A stretch of 64,000 nt of DNA from Hortaea werneckii. Its lineage: Eukaryota > Ascomycota > Dothideomycetes > Mycosphaerellales > Teratosphaeriaceae. The position numbers and the translations under genes were made by a program. The stretch covers positions 1,488,001 through 1,552,000 of the forward strand of contig JBAOKB010000020.1 in assembly GCA_037044905.1 (NCBI GenBank), in the 5' to 3' direction. Of the stretch, positions 1 to 11,678 are shown piece by piece. A model generated the notes under the pieces. The model searched no databases. It was given only the letters and a program-made list of their open reading frames with translations, and was not told the origin of the DNA. The first letter of the stretch is position 1. Every line of letters begins with the position of its first letter.

Positions 1-710
1 TTACCGTGCACACCCATCGTCATTTAAGATGCTTTTCCTACCTTGGGCTTTTCTCCTGCCTACCTATGGCCCTTCTTTTGCGCCGTTGAACTGAAGCCCC
101 GGGACTTGGCCAGTGCCACCGCGTTGCCTCTAGCGCGTGCGATAGGTTGGGCTCGCGCCGTTCCTTCCACAATCGGGGAGTTGAAGGTCTACCGCAGAGT
201 TGCGGGTGTCGCAGAACAGCGGGTACGTGAGCGCTCCACCACAATAATGGGGGCGATCGTCCGTGATCCCCTTTGCTTTCGTCGACAATGGCAATTAGAT
301 AGACTTTGCTCGCGCCTCAGGCTTTCCGTTTACAGCAATGCTAACCATGCGCTTCCTACAACAGCTGCCGTCGTCTTCACCATCCGCCGTCCGCTCACTC
401 TGGCACGGCTTCCACGTCAGCTCCGACGTTGCTGCTGCTGCTGCTGTTTGCTAATCAGGGTCACACCACAGCGACTCATCGGTACACCACACAACCAGGC
501 CATGCCTGGAACGAGAGCGGGGATGAGGTTATTGTAGGCACGTGAGACAAGACGATATTACTACGGGAGCTCAAGCTAACTGGGAACGCAGCTTTTACCG
601 GCTCAGTTCTGTGTAGATGTCTTGGATTTGATTTCAATTGCTTTCCTCGCGAGCGTCAGCGTCACTGGATTACCTTACCTTGAGACAGCAATTAGCCGGC
701 ATTATCAACC
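1..710. other. Left-edge spacer and presumed apsA promoter
   Basis: I see no convincing gene here. Open frames in both directions lack recognisable protein features and overlap each other. A short CTG trinucleotide run lies at about 430-450. The right part presumably holds the promoter and 5' UTR of the ApsA-like gene that starts at 711. Confidence 0.5.
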
Positions 711-3700
711 ATGGGCGATTATTTCAGCGAGTATTCATCTTTCGTCGGCCAGAAGGGACTTCCTTCGCCGGCCGACACCCCGTACGAAACACCGGGCTTC
801 ATACGATCGAAACGCTCTTCTCGAGCCACTGTCCATTCATCTCGCGAGCAATCAGCGTCTCCTCCCCCTCTGCCACCAGAAAGCACCGAGATCGCCGAGA
901 GGTCAAGGGAAGGCAAGTACTCGGCGCTTGATCCTAGGCGATTCACGCCAACTTTGCATGCTTCTCTTGTGTCTGAAATCTTGAATTTGCGGAGGGAACT
1001 GGACTCCAAAAACAGCCTGGTGGAAAATCTTGAGACCAGCCTGGCCAGTACCAAGACCGAGAACGAGAATTTGACCGAAAGAGTTTCACATCATGTCAAG
1101 GAGGCCAAGAAGGCGAAGGTTCAGGTGGAGCAGATGGAAAAGGGCACGTATGATGCAGTGCAAGACCTCGTGAGGGAGCGGGATGCAGCCAGGCAAGCGG
1201 CAGATGACATGCAAGCCAAGCTGGATCTTGCAAGCAGAAAGGCACGAACGCAAGATGAGGACGCAGTCAGGACTCAAGACATTTGGGATAATGAGAAAGA
1301 AAGTTGGGAGAAAGAGCGCCGTCAGCTCGAGCGCCGGGTGCACATCACAGAAAGCCGCTTGCGAACTATTGTGGACGAAATGACTGCCCAACAAGCTGCT
1401 TCTGGAACACAGGAAGTACAGGATGGAGATATTCCAGACGAGCACACTTTGAAGGACAGCGGCCTTGGGAACGATAGCGACACCGCAAGCATCGCGTCGA
1501 TGACCCCAGTAAAGCACCGACGAAACACGAGCAGTGTCAGCCACAGGACCCGGAGTCTGAGAAATTCGATCTCGACAAGGGCATCAGCGGCCACCCCGGA
1601 GTTGCATGGCCGACCAAGCGGTTACAATTTGGCCGACGAGCTTGATATTGATGAGGAAGATGAATATGACCTGGACGACTTTGAGCATGCAGACGAAGCT
1701 TTTGATTACCCTGAGCCAAAACGACGGACCGTCATACATTCACGGGACGGATCTCTCTCTGCTGAGCTCGATGCTAAAGCCAAACGCGTGCTTGGCCTTA
1801 CGGAAGAGCCGCAATCGCCATCGAAGGCTTCAACCCAATCCCCCACCAGAGCTCGGTCTCATAATGCATCACTCGACTCTGCAGCTCCTGCCGAGCTCTC
1901 CCTTTCATCTAGCAGGCCCATGCCCTCTCCTCCTGTCTTGAAACCTCAGCAAATTTCCAAAACAAACCAGGTCGAGTACAGAGACAATGGATGCCAGCCT
2001 TCACCACCTCCATCGCCTCCGAAGACCAGGTCACAAGGTACCCTTACTGACGCTCTTGAGGTACCGCAAATAAAGATGACTGAACCGAAAATCTCTGAAA
2101 CTTCCCCGACGCAGCCATCAGGTCACGACGTGGCTGCTAAACATGCGCTCTCGGTTGCGACCAGGATTACGGCTTCAATGTCTCCCATTAGTCCGCCCGA
2201 GACTCCAATTGTGGACAAGGCGGCGTGGAGTGGAAATAGACAAGACTCAGCATTCGCCGTGTCATATACTTCAACTGCAACACAGACCAACTGGGAAAGC
2301 AAAGAGAGGCCACAGAGTATCCGGTCTTCCAAGCGTGACAGCCTTCAGCCACCGATGTTTGTTCCCTCCATTGCTATTCATCCACCTAGTTCAAGACCTG
2401 CATCGCCCAGATCATACGTTCTCCCGCCCGGCACTAAGAATGCTTCGACGCAATCATACGTGCCGTGGCCCGGTTGCGATGCTGCTGTTCAGACCGAGCC
2501 CATCCGAATTGACAAGCGATTGCGTAGAGCACCTTCTCATTTGCACCTCGCGAAGAGTGCCGAGCTTACAACGAGTTCGGAACTTGTGCAACGGCCACAC
2601 TCCAGCCTGCTTCCTTCGCCCTCCCTACCGGAACGTCTTCCGCCGCCACCCCCCACATTGAGACGGACATCACCACCTGTTAATTACGCAGCCGACCAAT
2701 CTGACGGAGCAATTCCTGCTTCGCATTCAACAGTCTCGTCTCCTAGATCTCACTCCACGCAGTCAAACTTCTCGAGTCCTGAGGACGTCCCTATTCGAGG
2801 ACCAAAGACCAAACGCAACCTTCCTCTTAAAGCATTGCCGCTCCCAAAGCCGACGCTTGCTCCAGCTCATCAGGATCATGACAGCAGAGATGAAGCGATC
2901 AACCAAGGCCCGCTAAACAGACCGTCACATTACGGTATCACTCGGCCTCAACAAAATGCACCTCAATTGCTTGACATCGACCAGGATTCTGACACGAGTG
3001 AATATGACGACCAACTTACTGAAGTAGACTTCGATGACCTGACTGGCTCCATCCCTGCTTTTAGCCGGGCACCGCAGGGGCGTTTTGGCTTGTCCGAGCC
3101 ACCAAAGGCTGTGCCAGAGGATAAAGAAATATCGCCAGACCGAAGACCAGGCACTGCTGAATCTTTCGGTGCAGCACCGCCGCCTTCAATCTCTAGCAGT
3201 AGAGCCACCTCGCAGCGGGTGTCGCAGCGTCCCACTGCGAAGCATACTTCTCGCAAAGACTTCAGGTCTAGGAGCCCTAGTTTCGGCAGTATGGCGTCTA
3301 CTTACAGCAGCGCCTCAGCAGCGCCGCCCTTTCCCATACCTACAAGGTCCAGCTCCAGGGTCATACCTACAGCCCACAGTGAAGGATCTGAAAGCCCGAC
3401 TCCCCACTACGGAAACCAGATTTTCGGACGCGGAGGGCACAGATCTTCCCGCGCTCGTCATGTTCAGCATAACAGTCTGAGGAAGGTCCAGTCCGCAGCT
3501 GTCATGAGGCAGGGGCCAGGTCGCACAAGAACCTCGCCTCAGAAACCTCGCCGGAGACGAAAGTCTCCAGACCTCACACCCGTGCAATCCATGGCTTTCG
3601 ATAATCCTGCGCCGACCAAATTCCCTATTCCTGAGCTACCCACGCCTATGCGGGATCATCAGAGCTTTGATCTCGTCAAGGGGTCTGTAGACCTCACAGC

Positions 3701-4933
3701 GCGGCCAAGTACGTCTGGAACAGCTGAGGGCGGGTCCGCGGCGGAAGAGACGAGTCTGGTCGATGCTATTGCGGCGACTATGGTTGGTGAATGGATGTGG
3801 AAATACATTCGCAAGCGGAAATCATTCGGCATCACTGAGGGCGGCGGAGACCCTGCAGGCGATCACATGAACACACATGGAACCAGACATAAGCGCTGGG
3901 TCTGGCTTTCGCCGTATGAGCGCACTATCATGTGGGATACAAAGCAGCCGACTTCTGGAACGGCATTGTTGGGGAAGAAAGGGCGGAAGCGTAAGTCTAC
4001 GAAATTCTATAGATAGGCGGAGGCTAACATGATACAGTTACTATCCAGTCTGTGCTGGACGTGGAAGACAACACTCCGCTGCCAAAGAATCCAGAACTTG
4101 GATCGGCAGTGAACCGGTCAATCCTTATCTTGACCAATGTTCGGGCACTGAAGTTCACAGCCACAACCCGGGAGCGACATAACCTCTGGATGACTGCCCT
4201 TTCCTTCTTAGCGGAGTCTGGACGCCAACCTCAGCAACTGTCGCCTAACGTCCCGGCACACGGCCCTCCACCTCCAACACCATTAGAATCTGTTCCGATC
4301 AAGCGTCGCAGGTCGCCCTCTTTTGGGCGGACCAACATCCGTGATTCCGTTCGCCTTGCCAAAGGTAGAAGGCCGAGCATGCACGCGAGCGTGACAGGCC
4401 CTGCTCACACCTCCGTGCCTGGTGGCGACACCGATGCGAAAGACTTCGGGGCTGACTTTCCGGCTGTGCCTCGCCTTTATAGCAGGACAGCGAAGCATCA
4501 ACGCAAGAGAAGCAATACTAGCCCCCGGCTTCCAGCTCCTTTGAACAATGTTCGAAGCTTCTCCTCCAGCGCCGTTGCATCTTCGACCTCAGCGTCATCA
4601 CGCCCGACTCCAGCCTCTGTCAACGGATCATCCCTCCGAACGGATCTCCTCAGCTCCTCGTCCAAGAGCGGCAGTAGACGCGAGTCCGTCGCCAGTCCCG
4701 ATCGACCGAACTTCTTCGAAGCCGTGGGGACCCTGAGGATGGAAGCCTTCGTCGACCCTAACGTCCGCGATGGCGTCCTCTACGTCCCCGCTCCACCGCC
4801 TGTCCCCGCGGCGCACGCACAAAGTCCCCGTCGACGAAGAGGCGATAGCAATTTTAGCCAGACCACCAATGATAAACGACGGGCCGGATATGTCTTTGAT
4901 GAGAACGGCGTGGACCCTTTCCAGGGCTTCTAA
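711..4933 (+). CDS. apsA: ApsA/Num1/Mcp5-like cortical anchor protein with PH domain
   Basis: Two exons, 711-3990 and 4038-4933, joined across a 47-nt intron (GTAAGT donor, GCTAAC branch, ACAG acceptor), give 1391 residues. The N-terminal quarter (about 80-215) is a charged coiled coil. A long Ser/Pro-rich disordered middle follows. A PH domain at about 1020-1156 spans the splice junction: it opens near GEWMWKYIRKRKSF and ends with the helix ERHNLWMTALSFLAESGR. In this family the coiled coil binds the cortex or mitochondria and the C-terminal PH domain binds plasma-membrane phosphoinositides, anchoring dynein for nuclear positioning. The first ATG has a good context (ACCATGG). Aspergillus ApsA is somewhat longer. 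The PH domain and overall layout support the call; the middle is not diagnostic. Confidence 0.85.
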
Positions 4934-6678
4934 GAAGAACAGCCTTGCGCATTCATGCCTGCACACTCATTATGATTATTCGGTTTTTTTCTTTTGAGGT
5001 ATGGAAACCGGGACACCTTACAGCGAGCGATCGCATGGATATTACGTTCTTTTCTTTTCTTTTTTTCGTACTTATTTGTTTTTGTTTTATTCTACTTTTT
5101 CTGGCTTAGATACCCTTTTGAGTTTTTACTACTGTCGGCAATCTAGCTTTTACACAAGTCTATCTGATAACAATGGGTATTCTCCTGGCCTGTCCAGATT
5201 TCTCTTCGAGCGATACGTGCTGCCTCGAGAGCACCATGACATACCGCAAGGCGTGGTGCGATAGAAGGCTGATCGTGGTACTTTTGCGCTATCCCGTGTC
5301 CCGTTTTGCGCTTCGGGCCTGAAGCATGTCAGCGTTTCGTACGAGTGCCTCCTCGCATAGTGTGCTGACCTGCTATAAACCCTCGTCGCTTGGCATCCCA
5401 TTTTGGATTGTGGCTTGTTTCATGCTGGCCTTTAAAGTAATGCCCACATTATCGAGGGTCTTGCCTACAGGGCGTTGTCACAGTATCTAGCATGTCGAGA
5501 ATATGTATCGGAATCCAAAGAGGGTCTTAATTCCGCAGTTCAGGTCTGGGATCAAAAGGGCAGATGGTACTCTTCCACGTGTGTCACGACAGGTTTCATT
5601 GATGCCGAAGGGGAAGAAATATCGTAAGTGATTTCGGAGGCCTTTGTTCTTATTAGTTTCACCAAAGTCTTGTTCCTTGGATGTCAGTATCGTGTCGACC
5701 GAGCAGAGTTTACAATCAACTCTTCTTCGAATGCTTTTGAGAGTCCGGCTTAAGACTTTTATGTTCGAGGCAGACGGACTGTCCAAAGCAGATCGTTATG
5801 ACTGGTTGACTCGTCCCGTTTTATCTGTTTAGGGCGGCATTCGATGTCTTTGGTCCCGCTGCTGTCGCTGCTGGCCTTTTCCTTCGAGGAATGTTTGTCT
5901 ACGCAAACGTAGAAGGGCTTTAGAAGAAGAGCTCCTCAAGCCAACGTCCTCTTCGTGCTGTGTACAAGAATTTCTTGCCTGCCCCCCCTTCCTTGGCAAC
6001 GCCTCGCGATGAAAGACGTCTCTCTGTCGGTCAGACTAGCATATGTGCTTGCTGAAAGGCGGATTGTATTGTTCTTGGATACTCTGCCGTTTAGCTTTTG
6101 CTCTTCCGAATACGATATATAACATGGGCCTCGTTAGTGCACTACATTGTTTAACGTGCTCTTTGACTTCAAGAGATCGCTTTGTGCTCTTGTCCTTGGT
6201 GAAAATGAATGGGCTGTCTTTGCTAAAAGCAACCATAAAGTCGAGTCCTGAAGTCCAATATGGCGGCGTGTGTCCATCTTTGGAAGATGTTGCTTTGACC
6301 CGAATTGCGATGCTCCATTGTTAAATAATTGTCGAAAGATCCAAAGGGGGCTTGTTTCTTCAGGGGGCAACGAGTTGCCTAAACCGCGCATTGCAACAAG
6401 CAAGTAAATTGAATCTCACACTCACATTGCTCGAGAAGCTTCCGTTGACGGCGCATACAAACGGTGGAGGTTTGACCTCAGTACACGGGCGAAATCTCTA
6501 CGGAGATTTCACGTGCTTGGAAAGGGGAGAAAAGATCAGCAGGTTTTCGTCACCGCATTCACTGAGAGATCTCAAGACCTACCAAAAATACAACGTCTTT
6601 ACAGTGCCTGGTGTAACAACAGGTGACTTTTCAATCCCACAACGTAACCACTAGTAACGAAGCAATCAGAAATCGAAG
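4934..6678. other. Gene-poor spacer of 1.7 kb
   Basis: T-rich 3' flank of the ApsA-like gene followed by sequence with only short overlapping frames in both strands. None has a recognisable domain, a good start context plus coherent splice sites, or a clear composition bias. I see no RNA gene or repeat. Confidence 0.5.
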
Positions 6679-7509
6679 ATGTCTACCAACACGGAGCAAC
6701 CTGCTTCTTCGTCAGGTAAGTTCCTATCCAGGCTGAGAGGCCAAAAAGGCGAGCAGAGGAGCGGCGAGCAGCAGCAGCAGCAACAATCACAACAGCAGAA
6801 GCAGAAGCAAGAGCCCAAAAGGCTCAACCAAATGACGAAACGCTTCTCCCGGTCGTCCTCGTCCAAGACGGCCAAAGCAACAAAGACACCAGCACACCAA
6901 GTGCTGATCGGCCGGGGCGGCACCACCAACACCTTCTTCCCGCACCCGGGCCACGTCGCCTTCACCAGCCTGGACAACGGCGTCGGCGTCTTCTTCAAGA
7001 TCGACTACAACCGGTGCTTCGCGGCGCACATCTACGCCCGCGTCCACGAGGCCGCCGCTGTTGTTGTTGTCGCGGGGGGCGCGGCTTCTTCTTCTTCTGC
7101 ACCCGATGTCGTGGCCTCGCGCGACCAGGCGCTGAGGTATATCGCCCGCGAGGTCGGGCAGAAGCTCGAGTACGAGTGTGCTGCTGCCAGCTGGCTGCAG
7201 CGGTCGAGCAAGGCGGTGATGCGCCGGAGTCTGCGCCTGGTGGCACATGGGGCGGGCGGGGCCGGGGAGAGCCTGGACGAGGCTGTGAGGATGGCGGTGG
7301 CGGATGGGGTGCGGAGGTGGTTGGGGATGGTGGAGGAGATGGGTCGGCCGCTGGGCCAAGGTAGGGCCTTCGTTGTGGATGAGATGGGTGGGGAGGTGGA
7401 GAGGCAGGAGGGGGAGTTGGGGGAGGAGAGGTGGGATCTTGTGCCGGTGAAGACCAAGGTCGGGGGGTGGAGAATCCGGGTCGGCGTGGAGGCTGCAGAG
7501 CAGCAGTAA
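6679..7509 (+). CDS. Unrecognised Gln-rich protein, 276 aa
   Basis: A single open frame starting at ATG 6679 encodes 276 residues that I cannot assign to a family. Residues 1-70 are Ser/Gln/Lys-rich with a polyglutamine stretch encoded by a CAG run near 6769. After HQVLIGRGGTTNTFFP comes a folded-looking part with FTSLDNGVGVFFKIDYNRCF, then an Ala/Val-rich low-complexity stretch. The C-terminal half is helical and charged, ending in VGGWRIRVGVEA. GC content rises strongly towards the 3' end, which also opens long antisense frames; these look like shadows. A textbook 5' splice sequence, CAG/GTAAGT, occurs at 6716 inside the frame, so the N-terminus may be modelled wrongly. No signal peptide or membrane segment is seen. 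Confidence 0.5.
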   Translation: MSTNTEQPASSSGKFLSRLRGQKGEQRSGEQQQQQQSQQQKQKQEPKRLNQMTKRFSRSSSSKTAKATKTPAHQVLIGRGGTTNTFFPHPGHVAFTSLDNGVGVFFKIDYNRCFAAHIYARVHEAAAVVVVAGGAASSSSAPDVVASRDQALRYIAREVGQKLEYECAAASWLQRSSKAVMRRSLRLVAHGAGGAGESLDEAVRMAVADGVRRWLGMVEEMGRPLGQGRAFVVDEMGGEVERQEGELGEERWDLVPVKTKVGGWRIRVGVEAAEQQ

Positions 7510-7708
7510 TGGCGCCGTATGGTGCCATATGTTAGTAGGGTGTACCCCCCGTAGATAGGGGAAGAGCATCGCCTCGAATCGGCGTTGCTGCATATTAGCA
7601 ATGGTAGTACTGTACGCTGCCATACGGTACAAGAATTGAACTGGGGATATTGCTTTTGTACAGCCAAGTGATCATAAAGACATAAAAATCATCAGCCCGC
7701 GAATCCTA

Positions 7709-9243
7709 CTACTTCCTATCCTCATGACTCGTTCTGTCTGGCAATGGCGTAGGGTTTACCTCCTTAAGAGGTGCATCGTCCACCTGGGATTTTCCTCGAC
7801 CATCTTCCTCTGCTACCTGAGTGACACTGCTGTCACTCTCTCCACTGTTAGCCCTCTCCCGTTGCCTCTCGTTAGCGTTGCCGTCATCCTCGTCATTTTG
7901 CTCCACAGCCTCATAGCCTTCACCATCCTTCTTCTTGTCCATGATGAAGTTGTCGATGATCCAGTACTGCACGGCGTTCATCACCAATGGGAAGATGAAC
8001 ATGGCGAAAGTAATTTCAAGCGCCTCGTTGCCGTTTGCCCAACGGAGGGCCCAGTCACCTATCCATGGCAAGAATGGCATGGCGGCGAAGAGGAAAAAGA
8101 CAAAGAGTTTCATGCCCACAAGACCAATGAAATAAATCACACTCTGCTTCAGCCACCAAGTGACCTTCGGCGGCTGGCCGTAGTGGCCCGACTTGATGGA
8201 CTCCTTGGGTCGTGCTAATGGCGTATGAACAAAAAGGCCATGCAAGATTTTGAGCAGGAGGTAAAGCACCGGGATACCAATGGTAGTCTGCAAGGTTTGT
8301 TAGCGAGTCATTCAAAATCGTCATAGCCAAATCGGGGCGGCGAACATACATCGATGGCTAGATTCAACAGATAGTATGAACAAGGATTTGGCTGCCGGCC
8401 CTCGGCATCAGCTTGACTTCCTTCCGAGCCCTTGGAAGCAGCCGCGTTGACAGCGTCTACGTTGCCGACCATACTCATTGCCAAATTGAGGACGTGAGTA
8501 AGTATGGAGCCTACGACCTGCTTGCTCACGTCGAAGAACCAGATTTTCCACGGTCGCTTGGGATTCTCCCGGTACCGCTTCCAGACAAGCGAGAGAATGG
8601 CGAAGGCGCCGAGCGCACCTTGGACAAGCAGCGCAAAGGGTCCTAGAAGACGGCATTCGCCTTGCTCGCCGGGCTGGTGCTCGGGATCTTTCTGACTGTC
8701 TGCCGACTGGAGAGGCGTCGCTGTGAGCTCGCTCTCGGTTTCTGCTGGCTTGGCTTCTGCCTCTTGTGACGGGTTTGGAGGTGCCGTAGCTATGCCAAAT
8801 GTCGCTTCAGTGGCTGTGCTCGCAGACAGAAAGCTGACTGTCTCCTGCTTGACTCCAACGATATCCACCAGTTCCGTCTCGAATCTCAATGTCGCACCGC
8901 CGGGGATCGGACCAATGCCACTATCCCCATAGCCTAGCTCGGGCGGTATCGTCAGATTCCTTCGCTCGCCCGGACACATGTCCAGTAGACCCTGATCCCA
9001 TCCTGCGATCACTTCGCCGGCGCCGAGGTGGAAGGTGAAGGGCGAGCCGCGGCGGTAGGACTCATCGAACAGGACGCCATCGGACAGAAGAGTACCTCGG
9101 TAGTGGACGGATATGTTATCGCCGCTCTTGCTGGGTCGGGAGCAAGAGGCGGGGGTGGTGGTATCGATCTGGAGCTCCGGAGCGGCGATTGCAGTGGTGA
9201 TGAGCGCGAGGAGCGGGATCGGGAGGCCGGCGCGAGGATGCAT
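7709..9243 (-). CDS. Secretory FKBP-type prolyl isomerase fused to a STIMATE-family membrane protein
   Basis: Two exons, 9243-8350 and 8287-7709, flank a 62-nt intron (GTATGT donor, GCTAAC branch, TTGCAG acceptor), giving 490 residues. Residues 1-20 form a signal peptide. Residues 25-130 are an FKBP domain with the usual ligand-pocket residues visible (VHYRG, LFDESY, VIAGWDQGL, GYGDSGIGPIPGG, FETELV). A Pro/Glu/Ser-rich linker runs to about 195. From GECRLLGPFALLVQG to about residue 416 the protein matches the STIMATE / yeast YPL162C vacuolar membrane family, with KIWFFDVSKQ, NPCSYYLLNLAID, WWLKQSVIYF and several hydrophobic helices. The tail is acidic and Ser-rich. The fusion lies within one uninterrupted exon, so it is not a splicing artefact. 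I infer a lumenal isomerase tethered to an endomembrane protein of the secretory or vacuolar system. Confidence 0.85.
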
Positions 9244-9696
9244 GGTCGCAGCGCCTACCCCTCCTCACGAGGCAAGAGAAGTCTGATAGCAAAGGATGCA
9301 GGCTTCTCAACTCGCCTGGCAGTAGTAATTAAGGTATATCATACATTACGATACAGAAGGATGGCCGCCTGACGTGCAGTCAGATCAGATGCGATCAGTG
9401 CTCAGCCTAGGCAACTTCCTAATCCGGTGGTTCTGAAGTCCGAGCGTTCGCGGGGTTGGCTCCGTTCGGAGCTTCCCAATTGTGTTCCTAAACTTCTGTA
9501 TAGACAACATGCATCTTTGCGATGCCTTCATCCATATCATCCGTAGCAGGTATTTGGGGTTCTCACTCTCTTCGAGTATCAAGACCACTTACGAGCAACG
9601 AGCAGTCAAAAAAAAAAAAAAAAAAAAAAGAGAAGGTAAAAAAGGGAGACGGCACGATGTCTAGGGGGCAATTCAGCATGACCTTCTCTACCAATG
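9244..9696. other. Spacer with a 22-nt adenine tract
   Basis: It holds the promoter side of the FKBP fusion gene and the 3' flank of the downstream minus-strand hydrolase gene. A pure A tract occupies 9608-9629, followed by purine-rich sequence. No gene is seen. Confidence 0.5.
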
Positions 9697-10659
9697 CTAC
9701 GAGGGCATATCAATTCTATAAAGTACTTTCGCAGTGTTGAAATACGCCTCGTACTCAATCTCCTCGTCATTGTTTTCATCCGGCAAAATGTCATGATGAT
9801 AATGTCCGCCTTCGTCCTTATCGGTCGAGAAACAATGGGTATGCTCCATTCGCAAGCCCAGCTTCTCAGGGTCGGCAGAATGCAGCACGGACAGGCAGAC
9901 CATGGGCGCCGGAAAGTGGTGGAAGGTCAACCACTCACTCACCGCGTCACGGCTGGGAAACGGTAACGCCTCTTCAGGAGGAAAATCAGGCATCACATGA
10001 AATACCGCCTTCCCTCTCTTAATCACGAAGACCCCGCCCAAACTGACTTGCCGCTCCTCACCGTACTCTGCATGCAGTGTCTGACGCAGACACTCCGTAA
10101 AGCTCCCTTGCTGTCCTCGTCTCCCTTTCGCAGTGACTCTCAGAACATCTCCCGTTGTTCCCTCACATCCATACAAATTCATCATGAGCGCACATTCCGT
10201 GCTCGGTAGCTTCTCACACCGCACATGACCCCCCTGACTCTCCGCCCTCGTGACAAAAGTCTGATTCCTCACCTTTCCCTCCTCATCCATCGACCCCTCC
10301 CAGCTGATATTAGGCGCAAGCTCCGCATTCTGACCGATGACATGCCAAGGAGCAGCGCCTGCGCCGATCAGCAATCCGCGCTGCTGAGACATCCCCATTG
10401 ACTTGGCACAATCGACCAGAGAATACTTTTTCTCCTTAAGCGGGCGAGGGAAGAGGTGAGCCTGTCCGCCGATATCCGCGATCGATTCATTGCCGCTGAG
10501 CCCTTGGCTTGCGAGGCGGAAAGGCGGGGCGGTAAGATCTGGACAGGTTACGATGTCGATCGTGGATTCTTTGTAGTTGGCTTTTAAGGCTGGTCGAAGT
10601 GTGGAACTTATTTCTTCCAGCGTGGGTGGTGCGAGGGGATGTGTCGTTGTAGAAGGCAT
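9697..10659 (-). CDS. C11orf54-like zinc ester hydrolase (DUF1907 family)
   Basis: An intron-free frame of 320 residues from ATG 10659; the longer frame upstream begins only with a GTG. The length matches human C11orf54/PTD012 (315 aa). Family features include the Gly-rich ADIGGQAHLFPRPLKEKKYS, GLLIGAGAAPW near the middle, and the C-terminal metal site MEHTHCFSTDKDEGGHYHHD, where His273, His275 and one of His286/288/289 would hold the zinc. The human protein shows ester-hydrolase activity on model substrates and is nuclear; the natural substrate is not settled. The gene is divergent from fimbrin with about 1 kb between the starts. Confidence 0.88.
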   Translation of the reverse strand: MPSTTTHPLAPPTLEEISSTLRPALKANYKESTIDIVTCPDLTAPPFRLASQGLSGNESIADIGGQAHLFPRPLKEKKYSLVDCAKSMGMSQQRGLLIGAGAAPWHVIGQNAELAPNISWEGSMDEEGKVRNQTFVTRAESQGGHVRCEKLPSTECALMMNLYGCEGTTGDVLRVTAKGRRGQQGSFTECLRQTLHAEYGEERQVSLGGVFVIKRGKAVFHVMPDFPPEEALPFPSRDAVSEWLTFHHFPAPMVCLSVLHSADPEKLGLRMEHTHCFSTDKDEGGHYHHDILPDENNDEEIEYEAYFNTAKVLYRIDMPS

Positions 10660-11678
10660 AATGAGAGTTCCGAAGTCTACAGCGGTAGCGATCACTCAGG
10701 GAGCCTTAATTTCTCACAATGTTCAAGCACCTTTATTTTTATCTTGTATTGATTCACGAGAATTACCGTTGGGCCGTTGAAGATGGATGGCTAGAGAATG
10801 TGGTGCTATTAAAATTGTGCTGCGTCCATATGGCAATCTGGTCAGGGTCGATCGGACTTCTCTCAGGATATCTCCGACTTGCACGACTACCTAGGTATTC
10901 GGTTCTGATATCATGCTCACTGTGCCTTGTCTCGGCTTTTTGTAGGCCTTCTGTCACTTCCAGGTCCCTCACTACAAAAGCAGTAGGGTCGTTCCCCACA
11001 AGAAGTTGCAATAGATGGATCGATAATGACCAGCGTCACGTCGACCTGAAGTTGCCACAACGACAAAATTAATTGAAGATACGATATATCTTAGAGCTGC
11101 AGCATGATTGACGACATAGAAAAAGAGAGAGTCTAGTCGCGGGAGCCCTGTTTGAAACTGCCTATGCAAGCGCAGATATGTGCTTGATAAACATGACAAG
11201 GCCAGGCATTCGCACGGAAGTATGCCACATGAAGTTACGCCTTGGAAGCGATCAGTTTGGCACATGTGACAATGGAAGCCCTCAACTGTGTTTCAGTTCG
11301 CATGGACAATTTGGTGTCCACGTTTCAGTCGATCCGTAGGAGCATCAGCCTGATCAAGCGTGAAGATGGTCAGAGTCATGTTCGGGATCATCGCGAAGTC
11401 CGTTCGGGTTTCGTAGAGGCGGTAGTGGGGCTTGGGGTCGACCATGCCCCGCCACCTGCGCTGTTTCATGTGGCTGTGCGTTGACGCCACAAGTGGGGCG
11501 CCTTCCAGCAACGTCAGCGCTGCGAGAAGGTGCGGGTGCGCAGGCGGCGGGAAACACAGAGGAAACACGCACGACTCTCGCAACGCCAGGCTGCAACATT
11601 GATTTCCGACTTTATTGCATGGGCGGCTCGTAAAGATTCGACGTACACTCTAGACTCTTCTGCTCTACGGCCGGCATC
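10660..11678. other. Divergent intergenic region between the hydrolase and fimbrin genes
   Basis: About 1 kb between two start codons facing outward. Only short overlapping frames are present, with no recognisable protein or RNA gene. Promoters of both neighbours must lie here. Confidence 0.5.

Noticed and set aside
6787..7632. Long minus-strand frames antisense to the Gln-rich gene
   Set aside because: Pro/His/Arg-rich translations are typical of the reverse frame of GC-rich coding DNA and have no domain or start context.
9608..9629. A tract as the tail of a retrotransposed element
   Set aside because: No target-site duplication or recognisable element body lies next to it; the same holds for the A tract at 52425-52446.
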